In this document: positions 27,033 through 35,960 of the stretch, piece by piece
How the letters are laid out: each line of letters opens with the position of its first letter
How positions within the stretch are numbered: the first letter of the stretch is position 1
Assembly (NCBI RefSeq): GCF_026616205.1
Contig: NZ_JANHGR010000001.1
Span: forward strand, 806,001 to 870,000
Length of the DNA stretch: 64,000 nt
Direction: 5' to 3'
DNA from: Halolamina litorea
GTDB lineage: Archaea; Halobacteriota; Halobacteria; Halobacteriales; Haloferacaceae
The notes under the pieces: generated by a model
Told to the model about the DNA's origin: nothing
The model's database searches: none
Seen by the model: the letters and a program-made list of their open reading frames with translations, nothing else
Made by a program: the position numbers and the translations under genes

Positions 27033-28688
27033 ATGCTACGGGGGGACGACCGCGCACAGTCGGTGCAGGTCGGCGCGATCCTGCTGTTCGGCATCCTGAT
27101 CGTCGCGCTGGCGACAGCCCAAGCGACCGTCATCCCCCAACAGAACGCCGCGATCGAGTTCGACCACAGCCGGGCGGTCCAGTCGGACATGCAGGACCTC
27201 CGGAACAGCCTCGTCCGGGCTGCCGACGGCGACGGCGCGCCGACGCGAGTCGATCTCGGCATCACCTACCCGACCCGACTCCTCTTCATCAACCCACCTC
27301 CAGCGACCGGCCGGCTACGGACCGTCGGCGCCGAGAACCCCGACCTGAACGTCACCGTCGGAAACGCGAGCGGGAGCGTGACCGTCGGCAGCGATTACGA
27401 GAACGCCAGAGCCTACTGGGCGACGGCCGGCGTCGGCACGTACAACACCAGCGCCGTGGTCTACCAGCCGAACTACCGCGAGTACGGCGGCTCGCCGACG
27501 ACGGTCTACGGGAACAGCGTCCTCTACAACACCTTCGACAACGGCGCGAACCGGACCCTAACTGGCCAACGGCTGATTCAGGGGAACACGATCGATCTCC
27601 TCGCGCTCCGCGGCGACCTCCGTGAGTCGGGAGCGACGACGAAGACCGTCGACGTGGAGACGCTGAGCGAGCGGCGCCGGACCGTGACCGTCGAGAGCGA
27701 GGCCGGCGACCCGCTGTTCGTCAACGTCACCTCGCGGCTCTCCGCCGACGTGTGGAACGACGACCTCCTCGGGAGCAACGCCGCGGCCAGCGACGCCGGG
27801 AGCGTGACTATCGACGGCGTCGAGTACCACCGGATCGCCATCGAACTCGATCCCGGCACGTACCGACTGCGAGGCGCTGCCGTCGGCGTCGGCGCGGTGA
27901 GCGACACCGAGCGCGAGCGGGCGACCGATCCGGCGTACATGGTCGTGACCGACGGCTACGACGTGATTTCGAACGAGAGCGGGGAGACCGGCACCATCAC
28001 CGTCGAAGTTCGTGACCGGTTCAACAACCCTGTGACCGGCGCGACCGTGAACGCCGATGCCGACGGGACGTATCTCGAACTGGTCGACGGGCCGACGTTC
28101 GAGACCAATGCCGAGGGGGAAGCGACGATCGAGTACCGCAGCGTCGGCACGACCGCAGGGGACGCGTCGATTAACGTGAGTATCGGCGCCGCGGACTACG
28201 AACAAGCGAACTTCACGGGCCTCGCCGTCCCGGCGTTCGACCTCGGCGGTGGAGACGGTGGCGGCGGGGAACTGAACCCCGGGACGACGGGGGACCTGAT
28301 CTACACCAGTGCGGCCCTCAACGCTGGCGGGAGCGGGAGTGAGACGGTTGACATGAGTTTCAACAACACTCTCTCTGAGGATGTCAACATCACGAGCATT
28401 CGAGTGAACTTCTTCTACGACGCTGCGTCCCCGCCCGGGTCACCTCCGAGCACGGCGGAGGTGAGAGTCACCGGTGGCTCGCCGGAACTCCGAGCGAGCT
28501 CTGTCGACGTCGGCGGCAACTATCGAAGCATTGACCCGAACATCGTTGTCTCACCGGGTGGCCCCAGCTACCAGTTCACGCTTGATTTCGACGTCGCCAT
28601 TCGGGAAGAGGACTTCTTCGTGTTCACGCTGGTGTTCGAATACGGTGGCGAGGTGTACCGAGAAACGTACTTCGCCAACCCGCAATGA
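27033..28688 (+). CDS. Secreted surface protein with pilin-like N-terminus (first of pair)
   Basis: This 551-residue protein has a class III signal-like N-terminus: a short charged start, then RAQSVQVGAILLFGILIVALATAQATVI, split at residue 10 by the likely processing region. This resembles archaeal pilin-like proteins (DUF7289 group). The ectodomain is Asn/Thr-rich with many N-glycosylation sequons. It includes an Ig-like module near residues 320-390 (GTITVEVRDRFNNPVTGATVNAD, a bacterial Ig-like invasin motif). A Gly-rich linker (GGGDGGGGE) precedes the last 140 residues. Its stop overlaps the next start (ATGA), so the two are translationally coupled. Confidence 0.75.
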   Translation: MLRGDDRAQSVQVGAILLFGILIVALATAQATVIPQQNAAIEFDHSRAVQSDMQDLRNSLVRAADGDGAPTRVDLGITYPTRLLFINPPPATGRLRTVGAENPDLNVTVGNASGSVTVGSDYENARAYWATAGVGTYNTSAVVYQPNYREYGGSPTTVYGNSVLYNTFDNGANRTLTGQRLIQGNTIDLLALRGDLRESGATTKTVDVETLSERRRTVTVESEAGDPLFVNVTSRLSADVWNDDLLGSNAAASDAGSVTIDGVEYHRIAIELDPGTYRLRGAAVGVGAVSDTERERATDPAYMVVTDGYDVISNESGETGTITVEVRDRFNNPVTGATVNADADGTYLELVDGPTFETNAEGEATIEYRSVGTTAGDASINVSIGAADYEQANFTGLAVPAFDLGGGDGGGGELNPGTTGDLIYTSAALNAGGSGSETVDMSFNNTLSEDVNITSIRVNFFYDAASPPGSPPSTAEVRVTGGSPELRASSVDVGGNYRSIDPNIVVSPGGPSYQFTLDFDVAIREEDFFVFTLVFEYGGEVYRETYFANPQ

Positions 28689-31105
28689 CCGCCCGCGCCC
28701 AGAGCGAGTCGGTCGGCGTCATCCTCCTCACGGCTGTCGTCGTTGTCACGGTGAGCGCGGCGGGAGCCGTCGTGCTCGCGGACGCCGGCGGCGACGAGAG
28801 CACGAGGGCGGACCTCTCGGTGAACGTCGCCGAGGAGGGCGTCGCCCTCACCCACAACGGCGGCGACTCGGTCGCGTTCGCCGACCTCCGGATCGTCGTG
28901 AGTCACGGGAACGAGACCTGGCGCCCGGCAGTGAACGCCAGCGGGATCGTTCGCGGGGACGCCGACGACCAGTTCGAGCGCGGCGAGCGGTGGGCGTGGC
29001 GGCAGTCCCTCGACATCTCCGAGGTGGCGACGGTCCGGGTCTTCGACGCGGCGACCGGGACGCTGCTGGCAGCGGACCGGCGCTACCCGAGCGGCGCGTC
29101 GTCGCTGACGCCGACCGCCACTCCCGAACCAGACACGGGAGCGCCGACAGTAGCCCTCAGTAGCCCCGACGGCGGCGAGACGCTTCTCGGCGGGAGCACG
29201 ACCACCATCGCGTGGACTGCGAGCGACGCCGAATCGGGCGTGAGCCGGGTCGAAATCTCGTACTCGATCGACGATGGGACGTCGTGGAACACGGTTACTG
29301 CGGACACCGCGAACGACGGGACCTACCGGTGGACCGTCCCATCTGTCGACACCACGAATGCGTTGGTCCGTGTGACCGCGGTCGACACCGAGGCCAACAC
29401 CGCCAGCGAGAGCAGCGAGAGCACCTTCAGCATCGACAGCACACCCCCGACTGTGACCCTCGACGCGCCGAACGGTGGCGAGAGCTTCGACGGTGGCGAG
29501 ACGGTGACCGTTGAGTGGACCGCGGACGACGCCATCGCCGGCGTCGATAGCGTCGACATCGATTACTCGACCAACGGCGGCGCGTCCTGGAGTGCGGTGA
29601 CGGAGGGGACCGTCAACGACGGGTCGTTCGCGTGGACGATACCGGACATCGACACCACCGATGCGCGGGTCCGCGTCACCGCGACTGACGCCCTCGGGCA
29701 GTTCGCGACCGACGAGAGCGACGCGGGCTTCACTATCGAGGGGAACGCCTCCGACACGCCGCCGAGTGTGACAGTTGAGGCGCCGAACGGCGGCGAGGTG
29801 TTCCGTGGCGGGAGCACGACCACGATCGAGTGGAACGCGAGCGACGCTGAGTCGAGCGTGGAACGGGTCGATATCGAGTACTCTGTCAACGGTGGCCCGT
29901 GGCAGCCGATCGCGGCCGGACTCAACGACACTGGTAGCTACGACTGGAGCACCGGAGAAATCAACAGCACCGACGTTCGCGTCCGGGTTAATGCGACTGA
30001 CGCCACGAACAACACCGAAAGCGCGACCAGTTCGCGGTTCGCCATCGACTCTGACGATCCGGAAGTGACGTTCGTCACACCGAACTCCAGCGCACCGACG
30101 TACACCCAGAGTGGGCAGGACCTGACCGTTCGGTGGAACGCGACGGACGCGACGGCCGGCGTCGAGAACGTCACAGTCAGAATCGGGAACGAGTCGACGA
30201 CGCTCGTCGATGAGACGGTGTCGGCGGCCAACGGGTCGGTGGCCCTGACGGTTCCGGAGTCGGCGACGGCCGAGGGCAACTACAGCGTGATCGTTGAGGC
30301 GGTCGACGAGGCCGGGAACAGCGGAGTCGAGAAGCAGTCCGACGCGGTTGTCGTGGACGATACGACGCCGGAGCTGACGCTGGAGGTCGAGGATCGCGGG
30401 TTCCCGTTCTTCTTCTGGGTCGAGCGCTATTCAGTCGGATGGACGACCACGGATGGAAGCCCCCACACTGCAGACGTGACAGTCTACCGTGAGGGAGTCG
30501 AAGTCGACTCGTTCAGCGGGAAGACCGGCCAAGAATCGCAGGTGTTCAGCGTATCCGGAGGGCAGGGAGCACAGTACCGGTTCGTCCTCAACGCCACGGA
30601 CCGCGCGGGGAACTCCCGGGAGATCGAGATCGACGACACGAGCGACGGAAGCGGTTCGTACTCGGAGCAAAAATCCGGCACGGGTGACGGTTCCGCCGGG
30701 AACGAGGAGAAGGGCCTCTCCAACCTCTCGGTGAGCGATCTCGACGCCGGTGAAACCGGACAGCAACAGAGTATCTCGTTCACCGTCGACGGCGGCTTGG
30801 CAGCCGGCGAGACGGTCACCATCGACCTGAGCGACCCACAGGCCGCGAAGGGCGGGGGCAATGGAAGGGCCGAGAAGGTGAACTACTACGGCGCGACGGT
30901 TAGCGGAAACGACGACGCCGAGTTCACGACCCAGAGTGGTGATAACGCCGTCATCACGTTTACCGCGGCACGTGACATCGACGACGGTGAGACGGTTTCG
31001 TTCGACATAACCGGGGTCGACACCCGAAACACAGGGCAGTACACGGTTACTTTCGACCGATCTGACACGAACGCCACCGAGACGGTGACGTTCGATGTCG
31101 GCTGA
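28685..31105 (+). CDS. Pilin-like N-terminus with repeated Ig-like domains (surface adhesin candidate)
   Basis: This 806-residue protein begins with a pilin-like hydrophobic segment (RAQSESVGVILLTAVVVVTV), then a beta-rich domain to about residue 135. From about residue 155 come three clear repeats of about 100 residues, each opening SPDGGE or APNGGE. Each continues with a GGSTTTIAWTASD-like strand and a DGGxSW-like strand, as in Kre9/KNH-type Ig domains. A fourth and fifth copy are degenerate. The last 130 residues form a separate beta domain. Such proteins project from the cell and may bind surfaces or partner cells, but that is inference. Confidence 0.78.
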   Translation: MTARAQSESVGVILLTAVVVVTVSAAGAVVLADAGGDESTRADLSVNVAEEGVALTHNGGDSVAFADLRIVVSHGNETWRPAVNASGIVRGDADDQFERGERWAWRQSLDISEVATVRVFDAATGTLLAADRRYPSGASSLTPTATPEPDTGAPTVALSSPDGGETLLGGSTTTIAWTASDAESGVSRVEISYSIDDGTSWNTVTADTANDGTYRWTVPSVDTTNALVRVTAVDTEANTASESSESTFSIDSTPPTVTLDAPNGGESFDGGETVTVEWTADDAIAGVDSVDIDYSTNGGASWSAVTEGTVNDGSFAWTIPDIDTTDARVRVTATDALGQFATDESDAGFTIEGNASDTPPSVTVEAPNGGEVFRGGSTTTIEWNASDAESSVERVDIEYSVNGGPWQPIAAGLNDTGSYDWSTGEINSTDVRVRVNATDATNNTESATSSRFAIDSDDPEVTFVTPNSSAPTYTQSGQDLTVRWNATDATAGVENVTVRIGNESTTLVDETVSAANGSVALTVPESATAEGNYSVIVEAVDEAGNSGVEKQSDAVVVDDTTPELTLEVEDRGFPFFFWVERYSVGWTTTDGSPHTADVTVYREGVEVDSFSGKTGQESQVFSVSGGQGAQYRFVLNATDRAGNSREIEIDDTSDGSGSYSEQKSGTGDGSAGNEEKGLSNLSVSDLDAGETGQQQSISFTVDGGLAAGETVTIDLSDPQAAKGGGNGRAEKVNYYGATVSGNDDAEFTTQSGDNAVITFTAARDIDDGETVSFDITGVDTRNTGQYTVTFDRSDTNATETVTFDVG

Positions 31106-31189
31106 TCCCTCCCACTCTCCCACCAGATTTCGACAACCGACGTAACCCTCATCGACACACCCAAATAGCGCACCGCCCTGTTCGGAGCC

Positions 31190-32527
31190 ATGACCACGGT
31201 CGGCATCGACGCCGTCGAGATCTGGGCGGGGAAGTGCAAACTCGACCTCCCGGGGACGTTCGCACCCGAGAAGGACGAGGACCCGGACAAGTACCGCAAG
31301 GGGCTGGGGCTGGTGAACTCCTCGTTCCCGGACGCCTACGAGGACATCGTCACGATGGGGGCCAACGCCGCCAAGCGCCTGATGGACCGCAAGGGGCTCG
31401 AACCCGACGACATCGGCCGCATCGACGTGGCGACCGAGTCCGCGTTCGACAACTCCAAGCCCGTCTCGACGTACATCGCTGGCTGTCTCGAGGACGTGTA
31501 CGAGGGCGACTTCCACCACGCGAACAAGGGCGAGCGGAAGTTCGCCTGCATCGCCGGCACGCAGTCCATCGACGACGCCTACAACTGGATCAAGGCCGGG
31601 CGGAACCGCGGCCGGTCGGCGCTCGTCATCGCGACCGACACCGCCCTCTACGCCCGCGGCTCCAGCGGCGAGGCGACGCAGGGCGCCGGCGCGGTGGCGA
31701 TGCTGATCACCGAGGACCCGAGCCTGGTCGAACTCTCGACCGAGCAGGGCTACGGCAGCGCCGACGAGACGGACTTCCTCAAGCCGAACCAGCAGTTCCC
31801 GAGCGTCGACGGGAAGCGCTCGATGCAGGTCTACCTCGCCCGGATGCGCGAGGCCGTGGAGGACTTCGAGTCCGTCGCGTGGGACATGCACCCCGAGGAC
31901 TTCGCGTACATCCCGTTCCACACCCCGTTCCCGGGGATGGTTCGGAAGGCCGGCCTGCTCGGCTACCGACACATGATCCGGGACACCGAGATCGAAGACG
32001 AACTCGCCGAGCAGATCGGCCGCCAGCCCCGCGAGGGCGAGTACGACGACCGTGAGGCCTACGAGGAGGCGATCCGCGACTACATGGACGACCTCAAAGG
32101 CACCGAGAAGTACCGCTCGTGGTACGCCGACACCATCGAGCCGACGCTCTCGATCTCGCGTGAGGTCGGGAACTGGTACACCGGCTCGGTCCACATCGCC
32201 CGCGCCAGCGCCCTGAAACAGGCCGCCGAGGAGGACCGCGACCTGGCCGGCCAGAAGCTGCTGGTCGGCTCCTACGGCTCGGGCGCACAGGCCGAGATCC
32301 ACGCCGAGACCGTCGCCGACGGCTGGGAGGCGGAGATCGAACAGCTCACCATCGACGAACAGATCGAGGACCGCTACGACCTCGGCTTCGAGGAGTACGA
32401 GCAGATCCACGACGCCCACAACCACGACATGACGGTGGACGTGGAGGAGTTCACCACGCCCGAGGAGGAGTTCGTCTTCGTCGGCCGCGGTCGGATGAAC
32501 GAACGCCTCTACGAGTACGTCGATTGA
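31190..32527 (+). CDS. mvaS: Hydroxymethylglutaryl-CoA synthase
   Basis: HMG-CoA synthase condenses acetyl-CoA with acetoacetyl-CoA, entering the mevalonate pathway to archaeal isoprenoid lipids. The 445-residue protein carries all three catalytic residues: Glu in ATESAFDNSKP, the nucleophile Cys in KFACIAGTQSIDDAYNW, and His in YIPFHTPFPGMVRKA. The C-terminal sequence ends YEYVD. The TGA stop lies inside the TTGA at the edge of the adjacent insertion element, so the element abuts this gene exactly. A CAAATAG element about 26 bases upstream of the ATG may be the promoter. Confidence 0.96.
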   Translation: MTTVGIDAVEIWAGKCKLDLPGTFAPEKDEDPDKYRKGLGLVNSSFPDAYEDIVTMGANAAKRLMDRKGLEPDDIGRIDVATESAFDNSKPVSTYIAGCLEDVYEGDFHHANKGERKFACIAGTQSIDDAYNWIKAGRNRGRSALVIATDTALYARGSSGEATQGAGAVAMLITEDPSLVELSTEQGYGSADETDFLKPNQQFPSVDGKRSMQVYLARMREAVEDFESVAWDMHPEDFAYIPFHTPFPGMVRKAGLLGYRHMIRDTEIEDELAEQIGRQPREGEYDDREAYEEAIRDYMDDLKGTEKYRSWYADTIEPTLSISREVGNWYTGSVHIARASALKQAAEEDRDLAGQKLLVGSYGSGAQAEIHAETVADGWEAEIEQLTIDEQIEDRYDLGFEEYEQIHDAHNHDMTVDVEEFTTPEEEFVFVGRGRMNERLYEYVD

Positions 32528-33990
32528 CATCCTCTCCGCCCTGAAGGGCGAGGATTCCCGACCGCCGTTGGGATATTGTGGTTTACGACGTGGCCTGTTC
32601 TCGCGGTGCGAAGCATCCGCTCTCTTTGTCGAACAGGTACGTTGATGGCTGTGCCAACCAGCCGTTACTCCTATCCTGTGACGGACTCGGAGATACTTTC
32701 TGCCGAATGTTCTCAGCACCGTTCACATCCGCGTTCGCCACCGTACCGCAGTCGTCGCACACGTACAACCCACGCTCAACACGGTTCGCCTTGCGGTTGC
32801 GACCACAGCGCGAACACGACTTCGACGTGTCACGCTCTGAAATTAGTTCGACTGTGATCCCTTCCATCTCGGCCTTGTAGTCGAGCATCGAAGTGAAGCG
32901 GTCGAACGCCCACGAGTGCAGGTCGAGATTGCCGTGCTTGCCCCAATTCTTCGACTCGCCGTGTTCCTCGTCTTCACGGATGCCGGAAAGGTCACCCACC
33001 ACAATCGTCCCAACGCCATCATCAACACACCGTTCAACGATGTGTTTCGAGAGGGTGTGGAAGTAATGGGTGCGACGAGCAGACTTCTTCCGGTTCAACC
33101 GTTCCGCTTGGTCAGAGCTTGAGTCGTCACAGCGAGCAATCTTCTTGCTGAAGTAGTAGTCATCCTGCTTCAAGCAATTGAGCGGGTACAGTTCGCTGTG
33201 GCCGTCTTCGTAGGCGAGTGCGGCGAAGTTGTTGATACCGAGATCAACACCCACGGTCTTCTCACTGGGGGATTCACTCACTTCGATTTCGACCTTGCAA
33301 ACGAAGTGAAGCTCCCACTCCTCACCCGTCCATACCGCCCGAACCTGTTGGACACTCTCCACGGCCAAGAGGTCAACATCAGGTCCGGTCTGATATTCGC
33401 AGAGGATGAAATCTGACCAATACTCCTTGAGGTTCGAGCCTTTCGAGAGTCGGACTCGGTTGTATTTGGTGTCGACTTTGAAGCCAGCAGCTTTGAACGT
33501 GACCGTGCTTCGAGGGTGTTCGTCGCCGTGTTTGCGGTACTTCGGGGGGTTGGCTCTCGTGTCTCCGTTGCGTCGTTTGCCGTACCAGCCGTTGAACGCT
33601 TCAGCGAGTTCTTGAAGGACGCGCTGACTTGACTGAGAATGTAGGTCATCATAGCGTTCGTGGGTTTTCAGGTAGGTAGTGAGTTCGTTGTGGCCGGGAA
33701 TATGGCCGTTTTCCGTCCACACTCGGTCGCAGACCCACCGTCCGACGTTCCAGAGTTTCGAAGCTGAGAACCCAAGCGAATCGAGGTCGTCGGACACCTG
33801 TTGCTGGTTCCGTATGGACGCAGTGTAGGTGCGGGTGACGACCTGTTGCGCCATACGTAACCTATGTCGAGATAGTTGCTTGAAGATATGGATTCGAGCG
33901 TGGAATATCCTACCGAGCGTTTGAACGGTGGGTTGTGAAGGGTAGTGTCGGATTCATCCCCGGCCTAAAGGGCGGGGCTTTCTCCTTGAC
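32524..33990. mobile_element. IS1341-type (IS200/IS605 superfamily, tnpB-only) element
   Basis: The element encodes TnpB on the minus strand and no TnpA. TTGAC is present at both edges (32524-32528 and 33986-33990). The low-coordinate side has a hairpin at 32529-32555 (ATCCTC/GAGGAT outer, GCCC/GGGC inner). The high-coordinate side has an imperfect one at 33958-33977 (CCCC/GGGG with TAAA loop). Read on the minus strand, the right end finishes in TCAA, a cleavage tetranucleotide used by several IS200/IS605 elements. The exact left boundary is uncertain. Confidence 0.75.
32583..33854 (-). CDS. tnpB: TnpB (OrfB) RNA-guided nuclease family protein
   Basis: This 423-residue protein has the TnpB plan: an N-terminal helix-turn-helix region, then a RuvC-like nuclease split around a zinc finger. 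The first RuvC motif reads VGVDLGINNFAAL. The zinc knuckles are CSRCGR and CDDCG near residues 350-370, and the final Asp is in NADVNGAENI. The second RuvC motif reads VVGDLSGIRED, where characterised TnpBs have Glu before DL. This seems shared by haloarchaeal relatives as I recall them. The full frame is intact. The family cuts DNA guided by an RNA from the element's right end and helps retain the element after excision. Confidence 0.9.
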   Translation of the reverse strand: MAQQVVTRTYTASIRNQQQVSDDLDSLGFSASKLWNVGRWVCDRVWTENGHIPGHNELTTYLKTHERYDDLHSQSSQRVLQELAEAFNGWYGKRRNGDTRANPPKYRKHGDEHPRSTVTFKAAGFKVDTKYNRVRLSKGSNLKEYWSDFILCEYQTGPDVDLLAVESVQQVRAVWTGEEWELHFVCKVEIEVSESPSEKTVGVDLGINNFAALAYEDGHSELYPLNCLKQDDYYFSKKIARCDDSSSDQAERLNRKKSARRTHYFHTLSKHIVERCVDDGVGTIVVGDLSGIREDEEHGESKNWGKHGNLDLHSWAFDRFTSMLDYKAEMEGITVELISERDTSKSCSRCGRNRKANRVERGLYVCDDCGTVANADVNGAENIRQKVSPSPSQDRSNGWLAQPSTYLFDKESGCFAPREQATS

Positions 33991-34033
33991 TTTCCTTGTA
34001 ACTCGGCTCGCGGCGCGCGACTCCCTCCCGCTT

Positions 34034-34409
34034 CTACTCCGGTCGGTCTATCTCCTCGGCCGGTTCGGTTCCCGCTTTTTCGATACCCTCCGGCGACGGT
34101 GACGCCTCGTCGTCGCCGCCGGTGACCGCGTCGACGGTCAGTTCCCCGTCCTCGATCCGGACGGTCGCCTCGACCAGCGCGGCCGCGTAGGTCTTGTAGT
34201 GGTTCCCCTCGGCGTCGTACTGGGTGCGTTCGGTGAGCAGCCCCGCGGAGGTGAGGTCGTCGACGTGCCGATAGACCCGTGGGGAGCGAGGCGTCACACC
34301 GCTCAGCGACTTCTTCGACGGATCGCGGTTCCTCGTCGGTGAGTTCGAGGATGCGACGGTCGAGGTGGCCGCCGAGCAGGTCGAGGAACGTCGCCGCGGA
34401 GGGAGCCAT
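34034..34409 (-). pseudogene. Winged-helix transcriptional regulator broken by a one-base frameshift
   Basis: Reading leftward from the ATG at 34409, the frame encodes a small ArsR-like protein (FLDLLGGHLDRRILELTDEEP, then VEEVAERCDASLPT). It then runs into unrelated sequence. Shifting frame by one base at the CCC run (34276-34278 on the plus strand) continues it as VYRHVDDLTSAGLL and on to a stop at 34034. The joined product is about 124 residues. One extra base in this run explains everything. It is either a recent pseudogene or a sequencing error. It sits next to the TnpB element. Confidence 0.75.
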
Positions 34410-34454
34410 TGAGAACGATTAGCGAGCCGCCCGGTCTAAAACGTACCGTCGGCG

Positions 34455-35399
34455 CTATCGGGGCAGCGTGATCGACTCGCCGTCGGCGTACACCGTCGGC
34501 TCCCGGAGGATACCGTCGAGGTGGATCGGTGCCTCCGTCTCGCCGCCGATGGAGGCGTCGTCGCCGATGGCGATGTGGACGGTTCCGGCGGCCTTCTCGT
34601 CGAGCAACACCGAGCCGACGAGTTCGTTGACGCCGACGTTGGTGCCGATGCCGAGTTCGGCGAGGTTGGTCGCGGCCATCCCGACCTCGGTGCTCGCCTC
34701 CTCCACGTCGGCACGGATCGCGTCGTCGGAGATGTGGGTGACGTGGCCGTCCTCGACTTCGAAACTGAGCTCCTGCCCGTCGGCGAGGAGGCCGTGGGGC
34801 ATCATCGTGCCGTCGACGACGAACGTGCCGGTGGCGTCCGCCGGTGCGACGAACACCTCGCCCGCGGGGAGGTTCGAGAAGCTGCCGGCCTCTCGGACCA
34901 TCCCGGTGTCGTCGTGCCACTCGCGCTCGCCGATGTCGAAGGTGATGTCGGTGCCGGCGGGGCTGGTGACGCGGATCTCGTCGGCGCCCTCGACCTGTTC
35001 GAGGACGTCCCGGCAGTGGCCGGCGATGGCCTCGTAGTCGGCGTCGAGGCCGGCGACCATCACGCGCTCGGTGATCCCGGGGAGGGTCGCACCGCGGGCG
35101 CCCGCGGCGCAGGCGTCCGAGCGCGCCCGGGTGTGAGAGAGGCTCCGCGTCGTTGGCGCGAGGAAGGCGTCGGCGGCCTTCATCGCCGCGGCGACCGGCT
35201 CGGGCGGCTCCTGGCCGTGCTGGTCGCCCGGCGGGTACTGGAGGAACGTCGCGTCGTCGGTTATCTCGGCGGCGACCTCGTAGAGCGCCTCGGCGATCGG
35301 ACGGCGCTCGTCGTCGGTGACGATCGCGATCGACTCCTCGGCTCCGAGGTCGAGACACTGGTGGATGGCCGTCTCGGCGGCGTTTCGCAGGTCGTTCAC
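34455..35399 (-). CDS. Aminopeptidase of the M29/thermophilic type
   Basis: This 314-residue protein resembles the M29 aminopeptidase family used by haloarchaea. Segments include GADEIRVTSPAGTDITFDIG, LPAGEVFVAPADATGTFVVDGTMM and NLAELGIGTNVGVNELVGSVLLDEKAAGTVHIAIG, which hold the family's Glu, Asp and His metal-binding residues. It would release N-terminal amino acids from peptides in the cytoplasm. I chose the GTG at 35399 (N-terminus NDLRNAAETAIHQCL) because the longer frame reads into the region upstream of the rhodanese gene. Canonical M29 members are about 360-410 residues, so this is a short form. Confidence 0.82.
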   Translation of the reverse strand: MNDLRNAAETAIHQCLDLGAEESIAIVTDDERRPIAEALYEVAAEITDDATFLQYPPGDQHGQEPPEPVAAAMKAADAFLAPTTRSLSHTRARSDACAAGARGATLPGITERVMVAGLDADYEAIAGHCRDVLEQVEGADEIRVTSPAGTDITFDIGEREWHDDTGMVREAGSFSNLPAGEVFVAPADATGTFVVDGTMMPHGLLADGQELSFEVEDGHVTHISDDAIRADVEEASTEVGMAATNLAELGIGTNVGVNELVGSVLLDEKAAGTVHIAIGDDASIGGETEAPIHLDGILREPTVYADGESITLPR

Positions 35400-35541
35400 G
35401 CTCCCGGGTTCGCCGGAGGGCAGAATAGGTCTTGCGGGGAGCGGTCGGCGCCCCGTCCCGCCATCCTCTCCACGGCGGACGGTCCGTGGTACCGATTCTC
35501 GCGTGAAGTTCATACCGTCGGAGTGCGTGGATTTGCACGTA

Positions 35542-35880
35542 ATGTCCAATACCGTGGTCGCTCCCGAGACCGTTCGTGCCCGTGACGACGACCTCTACGT
35601 CCTCGACATCCGGCCGACGTACAGCTACGAGGAAGCCCACATCGAGGGGAGTCACAGCCTCCCGATCTACGACCAACTCAAAGGCGGGAACTTCATCGGA
35701 CTCGACGTATCGGCGTCTGAACTGCCGTCGGACGCCGAAATCGCGGTGGTCTGTTTCAGCGGTTCCACCGCCGCGGTCGCCGCACAGCGACTCCGTGAAC
35801 ACGGCTTCGACGCCAAAGCGATGCGCGGCGGGATCAACAACTGGGAGGCACCCACCGCGGGTACCGTTGCGTCGGCGTAG
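35542..35880 (+). CDS. Rhodanese-like domain protein
   Basis: This 112-residue single-domain protein fits the rhodanese fold. It has LYVLDIRPTYSYEEAHIEGSHSLPI at the start of the domain and the active-site loop VVCFSGSTAAVAAQRLREHGF, with Cys as the expected persulfide-forming nucleophile. It then reads MRGGINNWEAP. It probably carries sulfur for transfer to thiols or cyanide, but the acceptor is unknown. The thioredoxin gene follows 80 bases later on the same strand, a common pairing of sulfur and thiol chemistry. Confidence 0.9.
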   Translation: MSNTVVAPETVRARDDDLYVLDIRPTYSYEEAHIEGSHSLPIYDQLKGGNFIGLDVSASELPSDAEIAVVCFSGSTAAVAAQRLREHGFDAKAMRGGINNWEAPTAGTVASA

Positions 35881-35960
35881 ACCCCTCGGGGAGTGTCGCC
35901 CGTCCGGTATTGGTCGAACTGTGCAAAACAACTAAGTTCGAGCAGTCACAAAGGGTAGGT

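Noticed and set aside
30431-32719. Minus-strand frame of about 760 codons opposite mvaS and the surface protein
   Set aside because: It runs across three separate features and is rich in Arg, Val and Gly. The plus strand carries conserved catalytic residues.
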